Assembly (NCBI GenBank): GCA_045595785.1
Contig: JAZOBE010000021.1
Span: 1 to 34,392, forward strand
DNA: 34,392 nucleotides
From: SFLA01 sp045595785
GTDB lineage: Bacteria > Bacillota > Clostridia > Oscillospirales > CAG-382
Reading direction: 5' to 3'
Shown here: positions 23,058-31,002 of the stretch, piece after piece
Numbering within the stretch: the first letter of the stretch is position 1
How the letters are laid out: each line of letters opens with the position of its first letter
Translations under genes and position numbers: made by a program
The notes under the pieces: model-generated
Databases searched by the model: none
Told to the model about the DNA's origin: nothing
Seen by the model: the letters and a program-made list of their open reading frames with translations, nothing else

Positions 23058-23135
23058 AAACACCGCAGAAGCGTAATGTGATATGCACCCCAAAAGTTAA
23101 CTTTTGGGGTGCATATCATCTCTTCGGCGGTGTTT
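23058..23135. repeat. Nested palindrome: 40-bp perfect inverted repeat inside an outer 14-bp inverted repeat
   Basis: The inner part, 23079-23118, is a perfect palindrome of 20 bp per arm with no loop; each arm carries GCACCCCAAAAGTT. The outer arms AAACACCGC-A-GAAG (23058-23071) and CTTCGGCGGTGTTT (23122-23135) pair with one mismatch. TTT follows on the + strand and TTTT on the - strand, so the whole may serve as a terminator for the convergent mutS2 and methyltransferase genes. The inner arm resembles terminal repeats of IS3/IS150-type elements from memory only. Confidence 0.85.
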
Positions 23136-23144
23136 AATATAGTT

Positions 23145-23807
23145 TTATCTCTTAACGACTGCGTACATCATAACCGGAAAATGGTTTTCTACGGAGGTAA
23201 AGCCTTGCTCCATAATTTCAAAGCCGGTTTCTTTTAATTCATTTTCAAAGGTTTGGAAAGTTACTATTCTGCAGGAGGTTTCGGCTACAAGCACCGTTTC
23301 CCCCTCGCAGACACGCTCACCCAAATCAAAAGCTACTCGAACATCCGTCTTGCGTTCAATTTCACCGTCACCCATAGAGCAGATGAGGGCGATACCGTTT
23401 TCTGTGAGATGTTCTTTTATAAAAGAATAAAAGGCTTTTCTGTCTTCATCCTCAACCAGCATATGAATAACCGCAACGGAGTAGATATAATCAAACTTTT
23501 TATTAAGGGTACCGCTTACCGCATCCAGCGTGGAAAACCGATCCGAAAACTCTTTATATTGTGCTTTACAATAATTGACCGCTTCCGGGGAAACGTCTGT
23601 TGCCAACAGATTGTAACCATTTTCCAGTAGGTAAATAGAGTCCCTGCCCTCTCCGCAACCAATCTCAAGCACGGTATCTTCCGCAGATATGCCGTATTTT
23701 TTTATTATTTCAAAAACTATATCCGACGGTGCGTATCCCATCCACCTTAAATTCTTTTGGTGTACCGCTTTATAGCGTTCATCGTATGCTTCATAATATT
23801 TTTTCAT
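23145..23807 (-). CDS. Class I SAM-dependent methyltransferase
   Basis: Transfers a methyl group from S-adenosylmethionine to an unknown acceptor; 220 residues with a Rossmann fold. Motif I is VLEIGCGEGRDSIYL (about 46-60), followed by motif II LLATDVSPEAV and motif IV FDYIYSVAVIHML, reminiscent of TehB/UbiE-like small-molecule methyltransferases. AAAGGAGTG precedes the ATG. It starts 11 bases after the second permease gene, so it belongs to the ABC-exporter operon; a link such as methylation of the exported compound is possible but not shown. Confidence 0.9.
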   Translation of the reverse strand: MKKYYEAYDERYKAVHQKNLRWMGYAPSDIVFEIIKKYGISAEDTVLEIGCGEGRDSIYLLENGYNLLATDVSPEAVNYCKAQYKEFSDRFSTLDAVSGTLNKKFDYIYSVAVIHMLVEDEDRKAFYSFIKEHLTENGIALICSMGDGEIERKTDVRVAFDLGERVCEGETVLVAETSCRIVTFQTFENELKETGFEIMEQGFTSVENHFPVMMYAVVKR

Positions 23808-23818
23808 ACTACACTCCT

Positions 23819-24595
23819 TTAACTTCCGGTAGATTTATATTTACGTAGTCCAAAACGGAAAAACATATAACAAGGCACTATAAACACAAAGCCTGCAAGC
23901 GGTAAAAACATATACCATACGTTACTGCTTTTCCCTATAAGATACAAAAAGGGATAATACTGAAACAATGCAATAGGTATAACGAAAGTATAAAACTTCA
24001 ATATTCCTTCCCCGTATATTGAAAGCGGGTATTTACCGAATTCACGGCTGCCGTCGGTGAAAATGTTCATAAACTCCAAACCTTCTATAGTGAAAAAGCT
24101 TATTCCGGCGTAAAGAATAAACAATCCCGAAAAAACAGCAATTCCGCCCACGATCATTAAAACAAGAGTAAATATCTTATCGGCGCTCCAAATAATATTA
24201 CAGCTTACCATAGCATACACAAGCATTATAATTGCTTGCAGAAATCTGCCGATTCTGGAAAAATCCATATTTGAAGTAAGTACCTGGAACATCTCGTTCC
24301 TCGGGCGCACAAGAATCCGATCCAGCGAACCGCTTTTTATAAGTCGGGGAAACACGTCAAATCCTCTTACAAAGCACTCGGTTACCGAAAACGCCATCAA
24401 AACCACGGAAAAGCAGATCAGAATTTCGGAAAAAGTAAAACCGTTTACACTATGAAACCGTGAGAACATAAAGATCATACTTATAAACGTGGTGAACGAT
24501 ATGAGAAACTGTCCTATCGTTGTCATAATGAAAGACGCTTTGTATTGCATTTGAGACCGCAAGATCATACCAAGATATTTGAAATACAGCTTCAT
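23819..24595 (-). CDS. ABC-2 type transporter permease, second subunit
   Basis: Inner-membrane half-permease of about six helices, 258 residues, of the ABC-2 (DUF990-like) export family. The motif GFDVFPRLIKSGSLDRILVRPRN, a cytoplasmic loop typical of these permeases, lies near 80-102. The second ATG (24595) is preferred, because GGGGGA lies six bases before it, whereas the ATG at 24601 directly abuts that site and overlaps the stop of the previous gene. It pairs with the permease at 24598-25401 and the ATPase at 25398-26372. Confidence 0.88.
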   Translation of the reverse strand: MKLYFKYLGMILRSQMQYKASFIMTTIGQFLISFTTFISMIFMFSRFHSVNGFTFSEILICFSVVLMAFSVTECFVRGFDVFPRLIKSGSLDRILVRPRNEMFQVLTSNMDFSRIGRFLQAIIMLVYAMVSCNIIWSADKIFTLVLMIVGGIAVFSGLFILYAGISFFTIEGLEFMNIFTDGSREFGKYPLSIYGEGILKFYTFVIPIALFQYYPFLYLIGKSSNVWYMFLPLAGFVFIVPCYMFFRFGLRKYKSTGS

Positions 24596-24597
24596 AC

Positions 24598-25401
24598 TCA
24601 TCCCCCTTGCACTACGACTTTTTTAATTGCATGCTTTATTAAAAGCTTTCCAACACACCATAAAACTACAAACCAAGCAAGCTGTAGAAGCATGCTTTTA
24701 GCTATTTCCGCACCGCTGATATATCCGGTATATATCAAAAAAGGCGTATTTTGCATTGAAGCAAAGGGTAATGCGTAAATAAACGGTTGTAAAAACTCAG
24801 GGAAAAACGGTATGGGAATAAGTGCTCCCGCAAAAAACTCAATTACCGATGTGGCGAGTATTCTTATTCCAATGGGAGAGATGGTATAAAACGCCGAAAT
24901 ATATATCAGCATGGAAAAGGCGACTAACACCAGCAGTCCCAACAGCATTGACAAAACGAACAATAAAAACGCAACAAAGCTAACAGGCAGACTCATTCCG
25001 TATGGCTGCGGTAAAATAAAAGCGAATACCAGTATCGGCAGACAACGTAATACCGCTCTGGATACACGAATGGCAACATTTTTGGTAAACCACATATTAT
25101 ATATGTCGCAAGGACGGCACAGTTCATAGGCAATATTACCTGTAACTATACTGTCAAATATATCGCTATCGAAAAACCAAGCCATAAATATAGCCAAAAA
25201 CGCCTGCTGTAACCAAATATAGCTTGAAAGCGAATCAAAAGGCATGGGGAAAACGTTACTGCCGTTTTCATAGAACGCGCGGAACATAAGTATATTCAAA
25301 CCGCCCCAGGCAAATTGCGTGGCGATACCCGCCCAAGCCGCCGCTCTGTATTGCAAACCAGCAATAAAACGGATTCTGAAAAACGATAAATACTTTTTCA
25401 T
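24598..25401 (-). CDS. ABC-2 type transporter permease, first subunit
   Basis: Inner-membrane half-permease, 267 residues with about six helices, homologous in layout to the second permease (both have a conserved loop IVTGNIAYELCRPCD or its counterpart). It overlaps the ATPase stop by four bases (ATGA) and is followed at once by the second permease. ATPase plus two different ABC-2 permeases is the usual set for exporters of lipids, antibiotics or cell-envelope compounds; the substrate cannot be read from the sequence. Confidence 0.9.
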   Translation of the reverse strand: MKKYLSFFRIRFIAGLQYRAAAWAGIATQFAWGGLNILMFRAFYENGSNVFPMPFDSLSSYIWLQQAFLAIFMAWFFDSDIFDSIVTGNIAYELCRPCDIYNMWFTKNVAIRVSRAVLRCLPILVFAFILPQPYGMSLPVSFVAFLLFVLSMLLGLLVLVAFSMLIYISAFYTISPIGIRILATSVIEFFAGALIPIPFFPEFLQPFIYALPFASMQNTPFLIYTGYISGAEIAKSMLLQLAWFVVLWCVGKLLIKHAIKKVVVQGG

Positions 25402-26372
25402 ATCTCAAATTCCTTATACAGTGAAACCACAGTCTGATCGATAGTATCTCCCGACACGGAAATATCTTTGATCTCCACTGATTTTGAAATCTCCGTGATT
25501 ACTTCGGAAACAGAGATATTGTCGGTATCAATAAACAATTCACCGTGACCGTTCAGATCTTTTATCAAGGAAGCATTCTTAATTTCGGGCAGTCTATTTC
25601 CGATATAATCAACTGTTATGGTTTTGTGAGAAGAATTCCTGTTTTTCAGTTCATTAAGCGAGCCGTCAAGAAGGATCCTCCCCTTTCCGATAAGCAGAAT
25701 CCTTTCGGTGAGCGCTTCTATATCCTGCATATCGTGAGTGGTAAGTATAACCGTTGTTTTCTTTTCCTTGTTAAGCGCTTTAATAAAATCACGCACCGCA
25801 ATTTTTGAAACCGCATCAAGACCAATTGTAGGCTCATCAAGAAAAAGAATCTTCGGGTCGTGAATAAGCGAAGCAGCGATCTCACAACGCATTCTCTGCC
25901 CCAAAGAAAGCTGTCTTGCAGGCGTTCTGACAATATCACCAATATCCAGCATTTCGGTCAAAGCGGCTATATTTTTAACGTATTGCTGCTTTTCAACACC
26001 GTATATATCACGGATAAGCTCAAAGCTGTCAACAACGGGAACGTCCCACCATAATTGGGAACGCTGTCCAAACACAACGCCTATATCTTTTACGTGCTTT
26101 ACACGTTCTTTCCACGGGATACGCCCGTTGATAATACACTCTCCGCTATCCGGTGTTAAAATACCGCTCATTATTTTTATAGTAGATGATTTTCCCGCAC
26201 CGTTTGGACCTATGTAACCTACCATCTCACCATCATTAATCTTAAAAGAAACCTCTTTCAACGCCTCGATATAAGTATACTCTTTTTTGAAAAGTGATTT
26301 TACTGCCTGGCCGAAACCACTATCACGCTTTGCCACCTTGAACGTTTTTGAAATATTCCTTAGCTTTATCAT
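25398..26372 (-). CDS. ABC transporter ATP-binding protein (exporter type)
   Basis: Cytoplasmic ATPase of the ABC-2 exporter, 324 residues. Walker A GPNGAGKS (55-62), Q-loop FGQRSQLWW (101-109), signature LSLGQ (155-159), Walker B ILFLDE (175-180), H-loop TTHD with His213, and a C-terminal regulatory tail of about 80 residues. The WW after the Q-loop is typical of the DUF990-permease-linked ATPases. The start is ATG at 26372, with AAAGGGGATGGGA upstream; an ATG 30 codons earlier (26462) lies upstream of the promoter and is rejected. First gene of a four-gene operon. Confidence 0.94.
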   Translation of the reverse strand: MIKLRNISKTFKVAKRDSGFGQAVKSLFKKEYTYIEALKEVSFKINDGEMVGYIGPNGAGKSSTIKIMSGILTPDSGECIINGRIPWKERVKHVKDIGVVFGQRSQLWWDVPVVDSFELIRDIYGVEKQQYVKNIAALTEMLDIGDIVRTPARQLSLGQRMRCEIAASLIHDPKILFLDEPTIGLDAVSKIAVRDFIKALNKEKKTTVILTTHDMQDIEALTERILLIGKGRILLDGSLNELKNRNSSHKTITVDYIGNRLPEIKNASLIKDLNGHGELFIDTDNISVSEVITEISKSVEIKDISVSGDTIDQTVVSLYKEFEI

Positions 26373-26408
26373 TATCCCATCCCCTTTGTAATGAACTGAC
26401 CAACATAT

Positions 26409-26437
26409 ATTATAATGGCAAATACCGGTTACGGCAA
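26409..26437 (-). promoter_or_regulatory. Promoter for the ABC-exporter operon
   Basis: On the - strand, TTGCCG (26437-26432), 17 bases, TATAAT (26414-26409), about 37 bases before the ATPase start. Confidence 0.75.
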
Positions 26438-26476
26438 TCACCAAAAGGTTGAAAAAGTCCAATTAATAAGTGAATC

Positions 26477-26512
26477 AAAAAAGCAAAAGGCGGACAGCTA
26501 TTCTGTCCGCCT
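26477..26512 (-). terminator. Terminator of the prfB / small membrane protein unit
   Basis: A 10-bp stem AGGCGGACAG/CTGTCCGCCT (26488-26497 with 26503-26512) is followed on the - strand by TTTTGCTTTTTTG. Confidence 0.92.
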
Positions 26513-26538
26513 GAAGAACTCATACTGTTTTTGCCGGA

Positions 26539-26847
26539 TTAAACTACGGGCATGGGCTCCATATCCGCTTCTTCATCTTCAAAGGTGCAGAGGATATCGT
26601 CTTCACACACGTCGAAATCTTCAAAATCGTCTTCAATCTCATCAGCATCGCTGAAGCAGCTTGCCAGTTTCTTCTGTACTCTGTCGGAAAGAAGGAAATA
26701 AGTTCCTGCAACGCCGCCCAGAGCGGAAACAACTGCGAAGGTTCTTGCAAGAACCTTATTCTTGTTCCAAAGAATGATGCTGAGTACCAGACAAGTTAAA
26801 GCCTGAGCAACAAATGCAATACCGAATACCTGTTTCTTGTTTTTCAT
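26539..26847 (-). CDS. Small two-helix membrane protein with acidic C-terminus, unknown function
   Basis: Not recognised. 102 residues from the ATG at 26847, which is preferred over 26862 because GGAGGGT precedes it. Membrane helices at about 8-27 and 36-53 are separated by a short WNKNKVLAR loop. The last 35 residues are very acidic (many D and E) with two cysteines (C81, C87). It starts 21 bases after prfB and shares its terminator, so it is probably co-transcribed; a functional link to release factor 2 is not evident. Confidence 0.8.
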   Translation of the reverse strand: MKNKKQVFGIAFVAQALTCLVLSIILWNKNKVLARTFAVVSALGGVAGTYFLLSDRVQKKLASCFSDADEIEDDFEDFDVCEDDILCTFEDEEADMEPMPVV

Positions 26848-26868
26848 ATTTTTACCCTCCATTTATGG

Positions 26869-27978
26869 TTATTGTTGGCATTTATATTTCAAATATGCGT
26901 TGATAAATTCATCTATTTCCCCGTCCATAACAGCGGAAATATTACCTGTCTCACACCCGGTTCTGTTGTCCTTTACCAAGGTATAAGGCATAAATACGTA
27001 AGAGCGTATCTGTGAACCCCACTCAATATTCATTTTGGTGCCCACGATATCGTCTATTTTCTCAAGATGCTCGCGCTCTTTTATCTCAAGAAGCTTACTC
27101 TTGAGCATGCGCATCGCCGTCTCACGATTCTGTATTTGGCTGCGCTCGGTCTGACATCCCACCACGATACCCGTAGGTATATGAGTGATACGGATAGCCG
27201 AATCGGTTTTATTAACGTGCTGACCGCCTGCGCCGGAAGCACGGTGTGTATCGATCTTAAGATCTGCCTCGTTTATCTCGATCTTTATCTCATCATTAAA
27301 CTCGGGCATTACTTCTACAGATGCAAAAGAAGTATGACGTCTTCCCGATGAATCAAAGGGAGAAACTCTTACCAAGCGGTGTACGCCGGACTCACTCTTG
27401 AGATAGCCGTATGCATTCTCTCCCGAAATAAGGATAGAAACACTTTTAATTCCCGCCTCGTCACCGTCAAGATAATCTAAAACCTTCACCTTAAAGCGTT
27501 TGCGCTCACCATAACGGCAATACATACGGTAAAGCATTTCTGCCCAATCCTGCGCTTCTGTTCCGCCGGCACCGGGATGGATGGAAAGTATAGCGTTATT
27601 TCCATCGTATTCACCGGAAAGAAGGATGTCGATCTTCTGTCTCTCATATTCCTCGGAAACGACGCTGAGCTCGGAAAGTATCTCCTCTGCCATATCCGCG
27701 TCCTCTTCTTCGATAGCCATATCGACAAGCTGTGACACGTTATCAAATGAATTGACAAGAGAAACGTATTTATCCAAAAGACCCTTGCGCTGCTTCATTA
27801 AACGAAGGACCTTTTGAGAATTGTCTGCGTTTGACCAAAAATCCGGAGCGTTGACCTGCTCCTCCAAGCCGGCAACCTCCACCTTAAGCTCATCGACCTT
27901 AATGGAAGCGCCCAGCTCTTTGATGCCTGCCTCAAGCTCACGTATAGATTGCTTTGACTGTTCAAGCTGAATAAGCAC
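26869..27978 (-). CDS. prfB: Peptide chain release factor 2, no programmed frameshift
   Basis: Recognises UGA and UAA stop codons and triggers peptide release. 369 residues: N-terminal helical domain, stop-codon tripeptide SPF (206-208), and the GGQ motif (251-253) in RASGAGGQHVNKTDSA. The frame is continuous from the GTG start at 27978 to the end, and no in-frame UGA with an AGGGGG-type slippery site occurs near codon 25, where most bacteria carry the autoregulatory +1 frameshift; the stretch ASIKVDELKVE occupies that position. The start has AGAGGTTG upstream. Confidence 0.96.
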   Translation of the reverse strand: MLIQLEQSKQSIRELEAGIKELGASIKVDELKVEVAGLEEQVNAPDFWSNADNSQKVLRLMKQRKGLLDKYVSLVNSFDNVSQLVDMAIEEEDADMAEEILSELSVVSEEYERQKIDILLSGEYDGNNAILSIHPGAGGTEAQDWAEMLYRMYCRYGERKRFKVKVLDYLDGDEAGIKSVSILISGENAYGYLKSESGVHRLVRVSPFDSSGRRHTSFASVEVMPEFNDEIKIEINEADLKIDTHRASGAGGQHVNKTDSAIRITHIPTGIVVGCQTERSQIQNRETAMRMLKSKLLEIKEREHLEKIDDIVGTKMNIEWGSQIRSYVFMPYTLVKDNRTGCETGNISAVMDGEIDEFINAYLKYKCQQ

Positions 27979-28020
27979 TTATACAACCTCTTAAGTATTT
28001 ATAAAAATTATAAAACAAGC

Positions 28021-28051
28021 TTTCTTGCAATATATATTATACCGCAAGAAA
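28021..28051 (-). promoter_or_regulatory. Hairpin in the prfB leader
   Basis: An 8-bp stem TTTCTTGC/GCAAGAAA (28021-28028 with 28044-28051) with an AT-rich 15-base loop sits about midway in the roughly 100-base leader between the prfB promoter and its start. No T-run follows, so it is not a terminator. Function unknown. Confidence 0.4.
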
Positions 28052-28084
28052 AAACGCTTACTGCGAGTATGTGTTCCTGCTAAT

Positions 28085-28113
28085 ATTATATAATATAACT
28101 GCCCCGTTGTCAA
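28085..28113 (-). promoter_or_regulatory. Consensus promoter for prfB
   Basis: On the - strand, TTGACA (28113-28108), 17 bases, TATAAT (28090-28085). It is a perfect match in both boxes, just after the rnpB terminator. Confidence 0.9.
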
Positions 28114-28130
28114 CAAATTTCTTTTTGGCA

Positions 28131-28162
28131 AAAAATAAAAAAAGGCACGCAAAAAACGTGCC
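28131..28162 (-). terminator. Terminator of RNase P RNA
   Basis: The stem GGCACG/CGTGCC (28144-28149 with 28157-28162) is followed on the - strand by a long T tract (28143-28131), immediately after the pairing end of the RNA. Confidence 0.92.
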
Positions 28163-28505
28163 GCAACCGCTTCTGTAAGCCGGGTTCTGTCGGGAACAAT
28201 CATCTATCTGGGATGTGAGTTGCCCCACACCTCTTGCCACCCCGTGGGCTGCCGAGCAAGCATTAACGCCCGGTGGGGTGTTGCTTCGGATAGGGTTTAC
28301 ATGGCTGTGCCGTCTCCGACACACCGGTGAGCTCTTACCTCGCCTTTCCATCCTTACCTGAAAATTTCAGGCGGTTTATTTCTGTTGCACTGGCCCGGAA
28401 GTCGCCTTCGGCGGATGTTATCCGTTATCCTGCTCTGTGAAGCCCGGACTTTCCTCACGGTAAGACCTTACGGTATGTTACCGCGCGATTGTTCAAAACG
28501 GTTGC
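28163..28505 (-). ncRNA. rnpB: RNase P RNA, class A
   Basis: Catalytic RNA that cuts the 5' leader from tRNA precursors. On the - strand the universal core is clear: GAGGAAAGTCCGGGC near 28455-28441 (CR-I), GGTAAGAG near 28340 and CGACAGAACCCGGCTTA near 28194-28178 (CR-V). The 5' GCAACCG (28505-28499) pairs with the 3' CGGTTGC (28169-28163) to form P1, fixing both ends. About 343 nt. Long-range segments between CR-II and CR-V, including a GTGGGG/CCCCAC helix, fit the ancestral class A form rather than the Bacillus B form. Confidence 0.95.
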
Positions 28506-28510
28506 AAACA

Positions 28511-28539
28511 ATAATATCATATTAAAATATATTTGTCAA
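28511..28539 (-). promoter_or_regulatory. Promoter for rnpB
   Basis: On the - strand, TTGACA (28539-28534), 17 bases, TATTAT (28516-28511). The predicted start is at the first bases of P1. Confidence 0.9.
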
Positions 28540-28543
28540 ACGG

Positions 28544-28572
28544 TTGAAATAAATTTTGTGATATATTATAAT
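28544..28572 (+). promoter_or_regulatory. Promoter for the murD operon
   Basis: TTGAAA at 28544-28549, 17 bases, TATAAT at 28567-28572. It is divergent from the rnpB promoter, with only four bases between the two -35 boxes. Confidence 0.9.
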
Positions 28573-28601
28573 GTAAGTTAAAGAAACGGAGAGTATTTAT
28601 T

Positions 28602-29945
28602 ATGCTTAAAGAATATATTTCAAAATATGCCGGCAGAAAAGTCGGATTTGTGGGAGTGGGCATCAGTAATATTCCCATTATTCAAATGTTCTGTGAGGGC
28701 GGCGCTTCGGTCACCGTCAGAGATATGAAATCGCCGGACAAGATCTATGGCATAGAAAAGCTTGATGGTCTGAATATAAACTATGTTACCGGAAGCGAAT
28801 ATCTTGACGGTATTGATGAGGAGCTTCTGTTTCTCGCACCTGCGGTAAGAGACGATAAGCCCCAGCTTCTGCAGGCAAAGAAAAACGGAACCGAGTTAAC
28901 GACCGAGCTAAACGAGTTTCTTAAGCTTTGCCCCTGCAAGACTTTTGCGGTAACCGGAAGTGACGGAAAGACCACCACAACAACTCTTATTGCCAAGCTT
29001 CTTGAAGCGGGAAATAAAAAGGTATGGCTTGGCGGAAATATCGGAAAAAATCTTTTCAGATGTCTTGACGATATTTCTCCCGAGGATTATGCGGTTATGG
29101 AATGCTCCAGCTTCCAGCTTATGAAAATGCGCCATAGCCCCGACGTTGCGGTGTTAACTAACCTTTCACCCAACCATTTGGATTGGCACACGGGAATGGA
29201 TGAATATTTTGAATCCAAGAAAAACATATACCGTTTTAATCCGAACACTAAGATAATTGCCAATATCGACAACGAATATACTGCTTCTGTTGCAAATGAG
29301 CGTGCGATATATCCCATTTCATGCAAAAAAGCTCTGGTTAATGGCGTTTATTTTGATGGAAATGCAATTTATCACAACGGAAGCAAGATATTAGATGATG
29401 AGAGCATAATTCTTCCCGGTATTCACAACCGCTACAATTACTGCTGTGCTATTGCCGCAACTGTTGAAATAGTCGGCAAAGAGGCAGTAAAGAAGGTTGC
29501 TTCCACTTTCGGAGGAGTTGAGCACCGTTGCGAATTGGTACGCACGGTTAACGGTGTCAGATTTTATAATTCTTCTATCGATTCCAGCCCTACCCGTACC
29601 GCCGCTGCCTGCAACGCATTCAAGCAAAAGGTAATTGTTATTTGCGGCGGATATGACAAAAACATCCCTCTCGAGCCCTTGGGTCCTCTTTTCAACAACA
29701 GAGTTAAGTCATGTGTGCTTATGGGGGCAACTGCGGAAAAGATAAACAACGTATTGATAAGCAGTAATTACAGCGGAAAGATCCTCCACGCAGAAAGTAT
29801 GGAGGATGCGGTAATCAAAGCGTATTCTCTGTCAGATGCAGGAGATTGCGTGCTTCTTTCCCCTGCTGCCGCCAGCTTTGATATGTTTAGAAACTTCGAA
29901 GAACGCGGTAACATTTTCAAAGCCTGTGTAAACTCCCTTAAATAA
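28602..29945 (+). CDS. murD: UDP-N-acetylmuramoyl-L-alanine--D-glutamate ligase
   Basis: Cytoplasmic Mur ligase adding D-glutamate to UDP-MurNAc-L-Ala. 447 residues. N-terminal nucleotide-binding domain with VGFVGVGISN (14-23), ATP loop GSDGKTTTT (119-127), central GGNIG and SSFQLMKM, the NLSPNHLDWH Mur signature, and the C-terminal FYNSSIDSSPTRTAAA and CGGYDKN motifs typical of MurD. GGAGAG precedes the ATG. First gene of a five-gene run with three M42 peptidases and a PLP enzyme. Confidence 0.96.
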   Translation: MLKEYISKYAGRKVGFVGVGISNIPIIQMFCEGGASVTVRDMKSPDKIYGIEKLDGLNINYVTGSEYLDGIDEELLFLAPAVRDDKPQLLQAKKNGTELTTELNEFLKLCPCKTFAVTGSDGKTTTTTLIAKLLEAGNKKVWLGGNIGKNLFRCLDDISPEDYAVMECSSFQLMKMRHSPDVAVLTNLSPNHLDWHTGMDEYFESKKNIYRFNPNTKIIANIDNEYTASVANERAIYPISCKKALVNGVYFDGNAIYHNGSKILDDESIILPGIHNRYNYCCAIAATVEIVGKEAVKKVASTFGGVEHRCELVRTVNGVRFYNSSIDSSPTRTAAACNAFKQKVIVICGGYDKNIPLEPLGPLFNNRVKSCVLMGATAEKINNVLISSNYSGKILHAESMEDAVIKAYSLSDAGDCVLLSPAAASFDMFRNFEERGNIFKACVNSLK

Positions 29946-29963
29946 AACGTAACAGAGGTAATT

Positions 29964-30998
29964 ATGGAAAAAATATACGATCTTGCCTGCCGTCTATCTG
30001 CGTTACCAAGCGTATCCGGTAACGAGGACATGGCTTATGACGGGTTAAAAGAAATATGCGGACATCTTTTTGATGAAGTTATTACCCTTCCCACGGGATG
30101 CTTTATCGGCATAAAAAAGAGTAAAAAAGAAAAAGCGAAAAAAATACTGCTTGATGCACATCTTGACCAGATAGGCTTTGTAGTCAGCGGGTATGCAGGA
30201 AAAGGTTTTCTGAAATTAGCATCCGTCGGAGGAATAGACACCCGTGTCTTGTGTGCCAATGAAGTAAGCATTCACTGCCCCGACGGGCCGCTGTACGGCG
30301 TGATATCATCTGTTTCGCCCCACCTTAGAGCACCTGGTGAAAAGGACGGTCCCATCAGACTTGACGCACTGTCTGTAAGCACTTCGCTTACTGCCGAACA
30401 GTTGAAGGAGCGAGTTCCCATCGGTACACCCGTAAGCTTTAAGGCGTCTCCCGTTTTGCTTAAAAACGACAGAATGGCGTCTCCTCAAATGGATGATAAA
30501 ATTTGTATTGCCTCAATACTTCTTGCTGTTGAAAAGCTCAAAGACTCACAACTCGATTTCGATATTTACGCACTGTTTTCCGGCGGTGAAGAGGTTGGAT
30601 ATATAGGCGCAAAAACCGGTGGTTGGTTTATTGATCCCGATTATGCTATTGCATTGGACGTTTGCGGTGCGTACGGTCCCGATATGCCCGAGTGGAGAAG
30701 CGATTGCGTACTTGGAGGAGGTTTCGCTGTGTCCTATTCAGCTACTACCGACAGAGCGTTTACAAACAGAATAATCAATACTGCAAAAAATTACAACATT
30801 GATTATCAGCTGTTGGGTGAGCCCAGCCACACCGGAACTAACGCACACGCGTTAGCGTTGATTCGCGACGGCGTTCCCGCAGCACTTATTTCTATTCCGT
30901 TACGCAATATGCACACGTATACTGAAGTGATTTCGTTGCGTGACGTAGAGAGCGCGGCACAGCTTATCGCCTGCGTTATCAAGGATTTGGAGGTATAA
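29964..30998 (+). CDS. M42 family aminopeptidase, first of three paralogues
   Basis: Cytoplasmic dinuclear-metal aminopeptidase of the TET/glutamyl aminopeptidase family, which degrades peptides released by the proteasome or Clp-type proteases. 344 residues. His66 and Asp68 in LLDAHLDQIGFVV, bridging Asp in QMDDKI, Glu pair in FSGGEEVGYIGAK, Asp in ALDVCGAYG and the last His in RNMHTYTE are all present. It differs most from the other two copies (DQ for DE, DDK for DDR, RNMH for RYIH). It starts 18 bases after murD, with AGAGGT before the ATG. Confidence 0.94.
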   Translation: MEKIYDLACRLSALPSVSGNEDMAYDGLKEICGHLFDEVITLPTGCFIGIKKSKKEKAKKILLDAHLDQIGFVVSGYAGKGFLKLASVGGIDTRVLCANEVSIHCPDGPLYGVISSVSPHLRAPGEKDGPIRLDALSVSTSLTAEQLKERVPIGTPVSFKASPVLLKNDRMASPQMDDKICIASILLAVEKLKDSQLDFDIYALFSGGEEVGYIGAKTGGWFIDPDYAIALDVCGAYGPDMPEWRSDCVLGGGFAVSYSATTDRAFTNRIINTAKNYNIDYQLLGEPSHTGTNAHALALIRDGVPAALISIPLRNMHTYTEVISLRDVESAAQLIACVIKDLEV

Positions 30999-31002
30999 GG
31001 CA

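Noticed and set aside
23058..23135. CRISPR repeat or attachment site reading of the nested palindrome
   Set aside because: There is a single unit without direct repeats or spacers, and no cas, integrase or recombinase gene nearby.
26373..26462. Upstream ATG adding 30 residues to the ABC ATPase
   Set aside because: It lies upstream of the promoter, has no ribosome binding site, and the added residues are not part of the ABC fold.
28058..28351. Open frames within the rnpB region
   Set aside because: The sequence is accounted for by the conserved core and paired ends of RNase P RNA.
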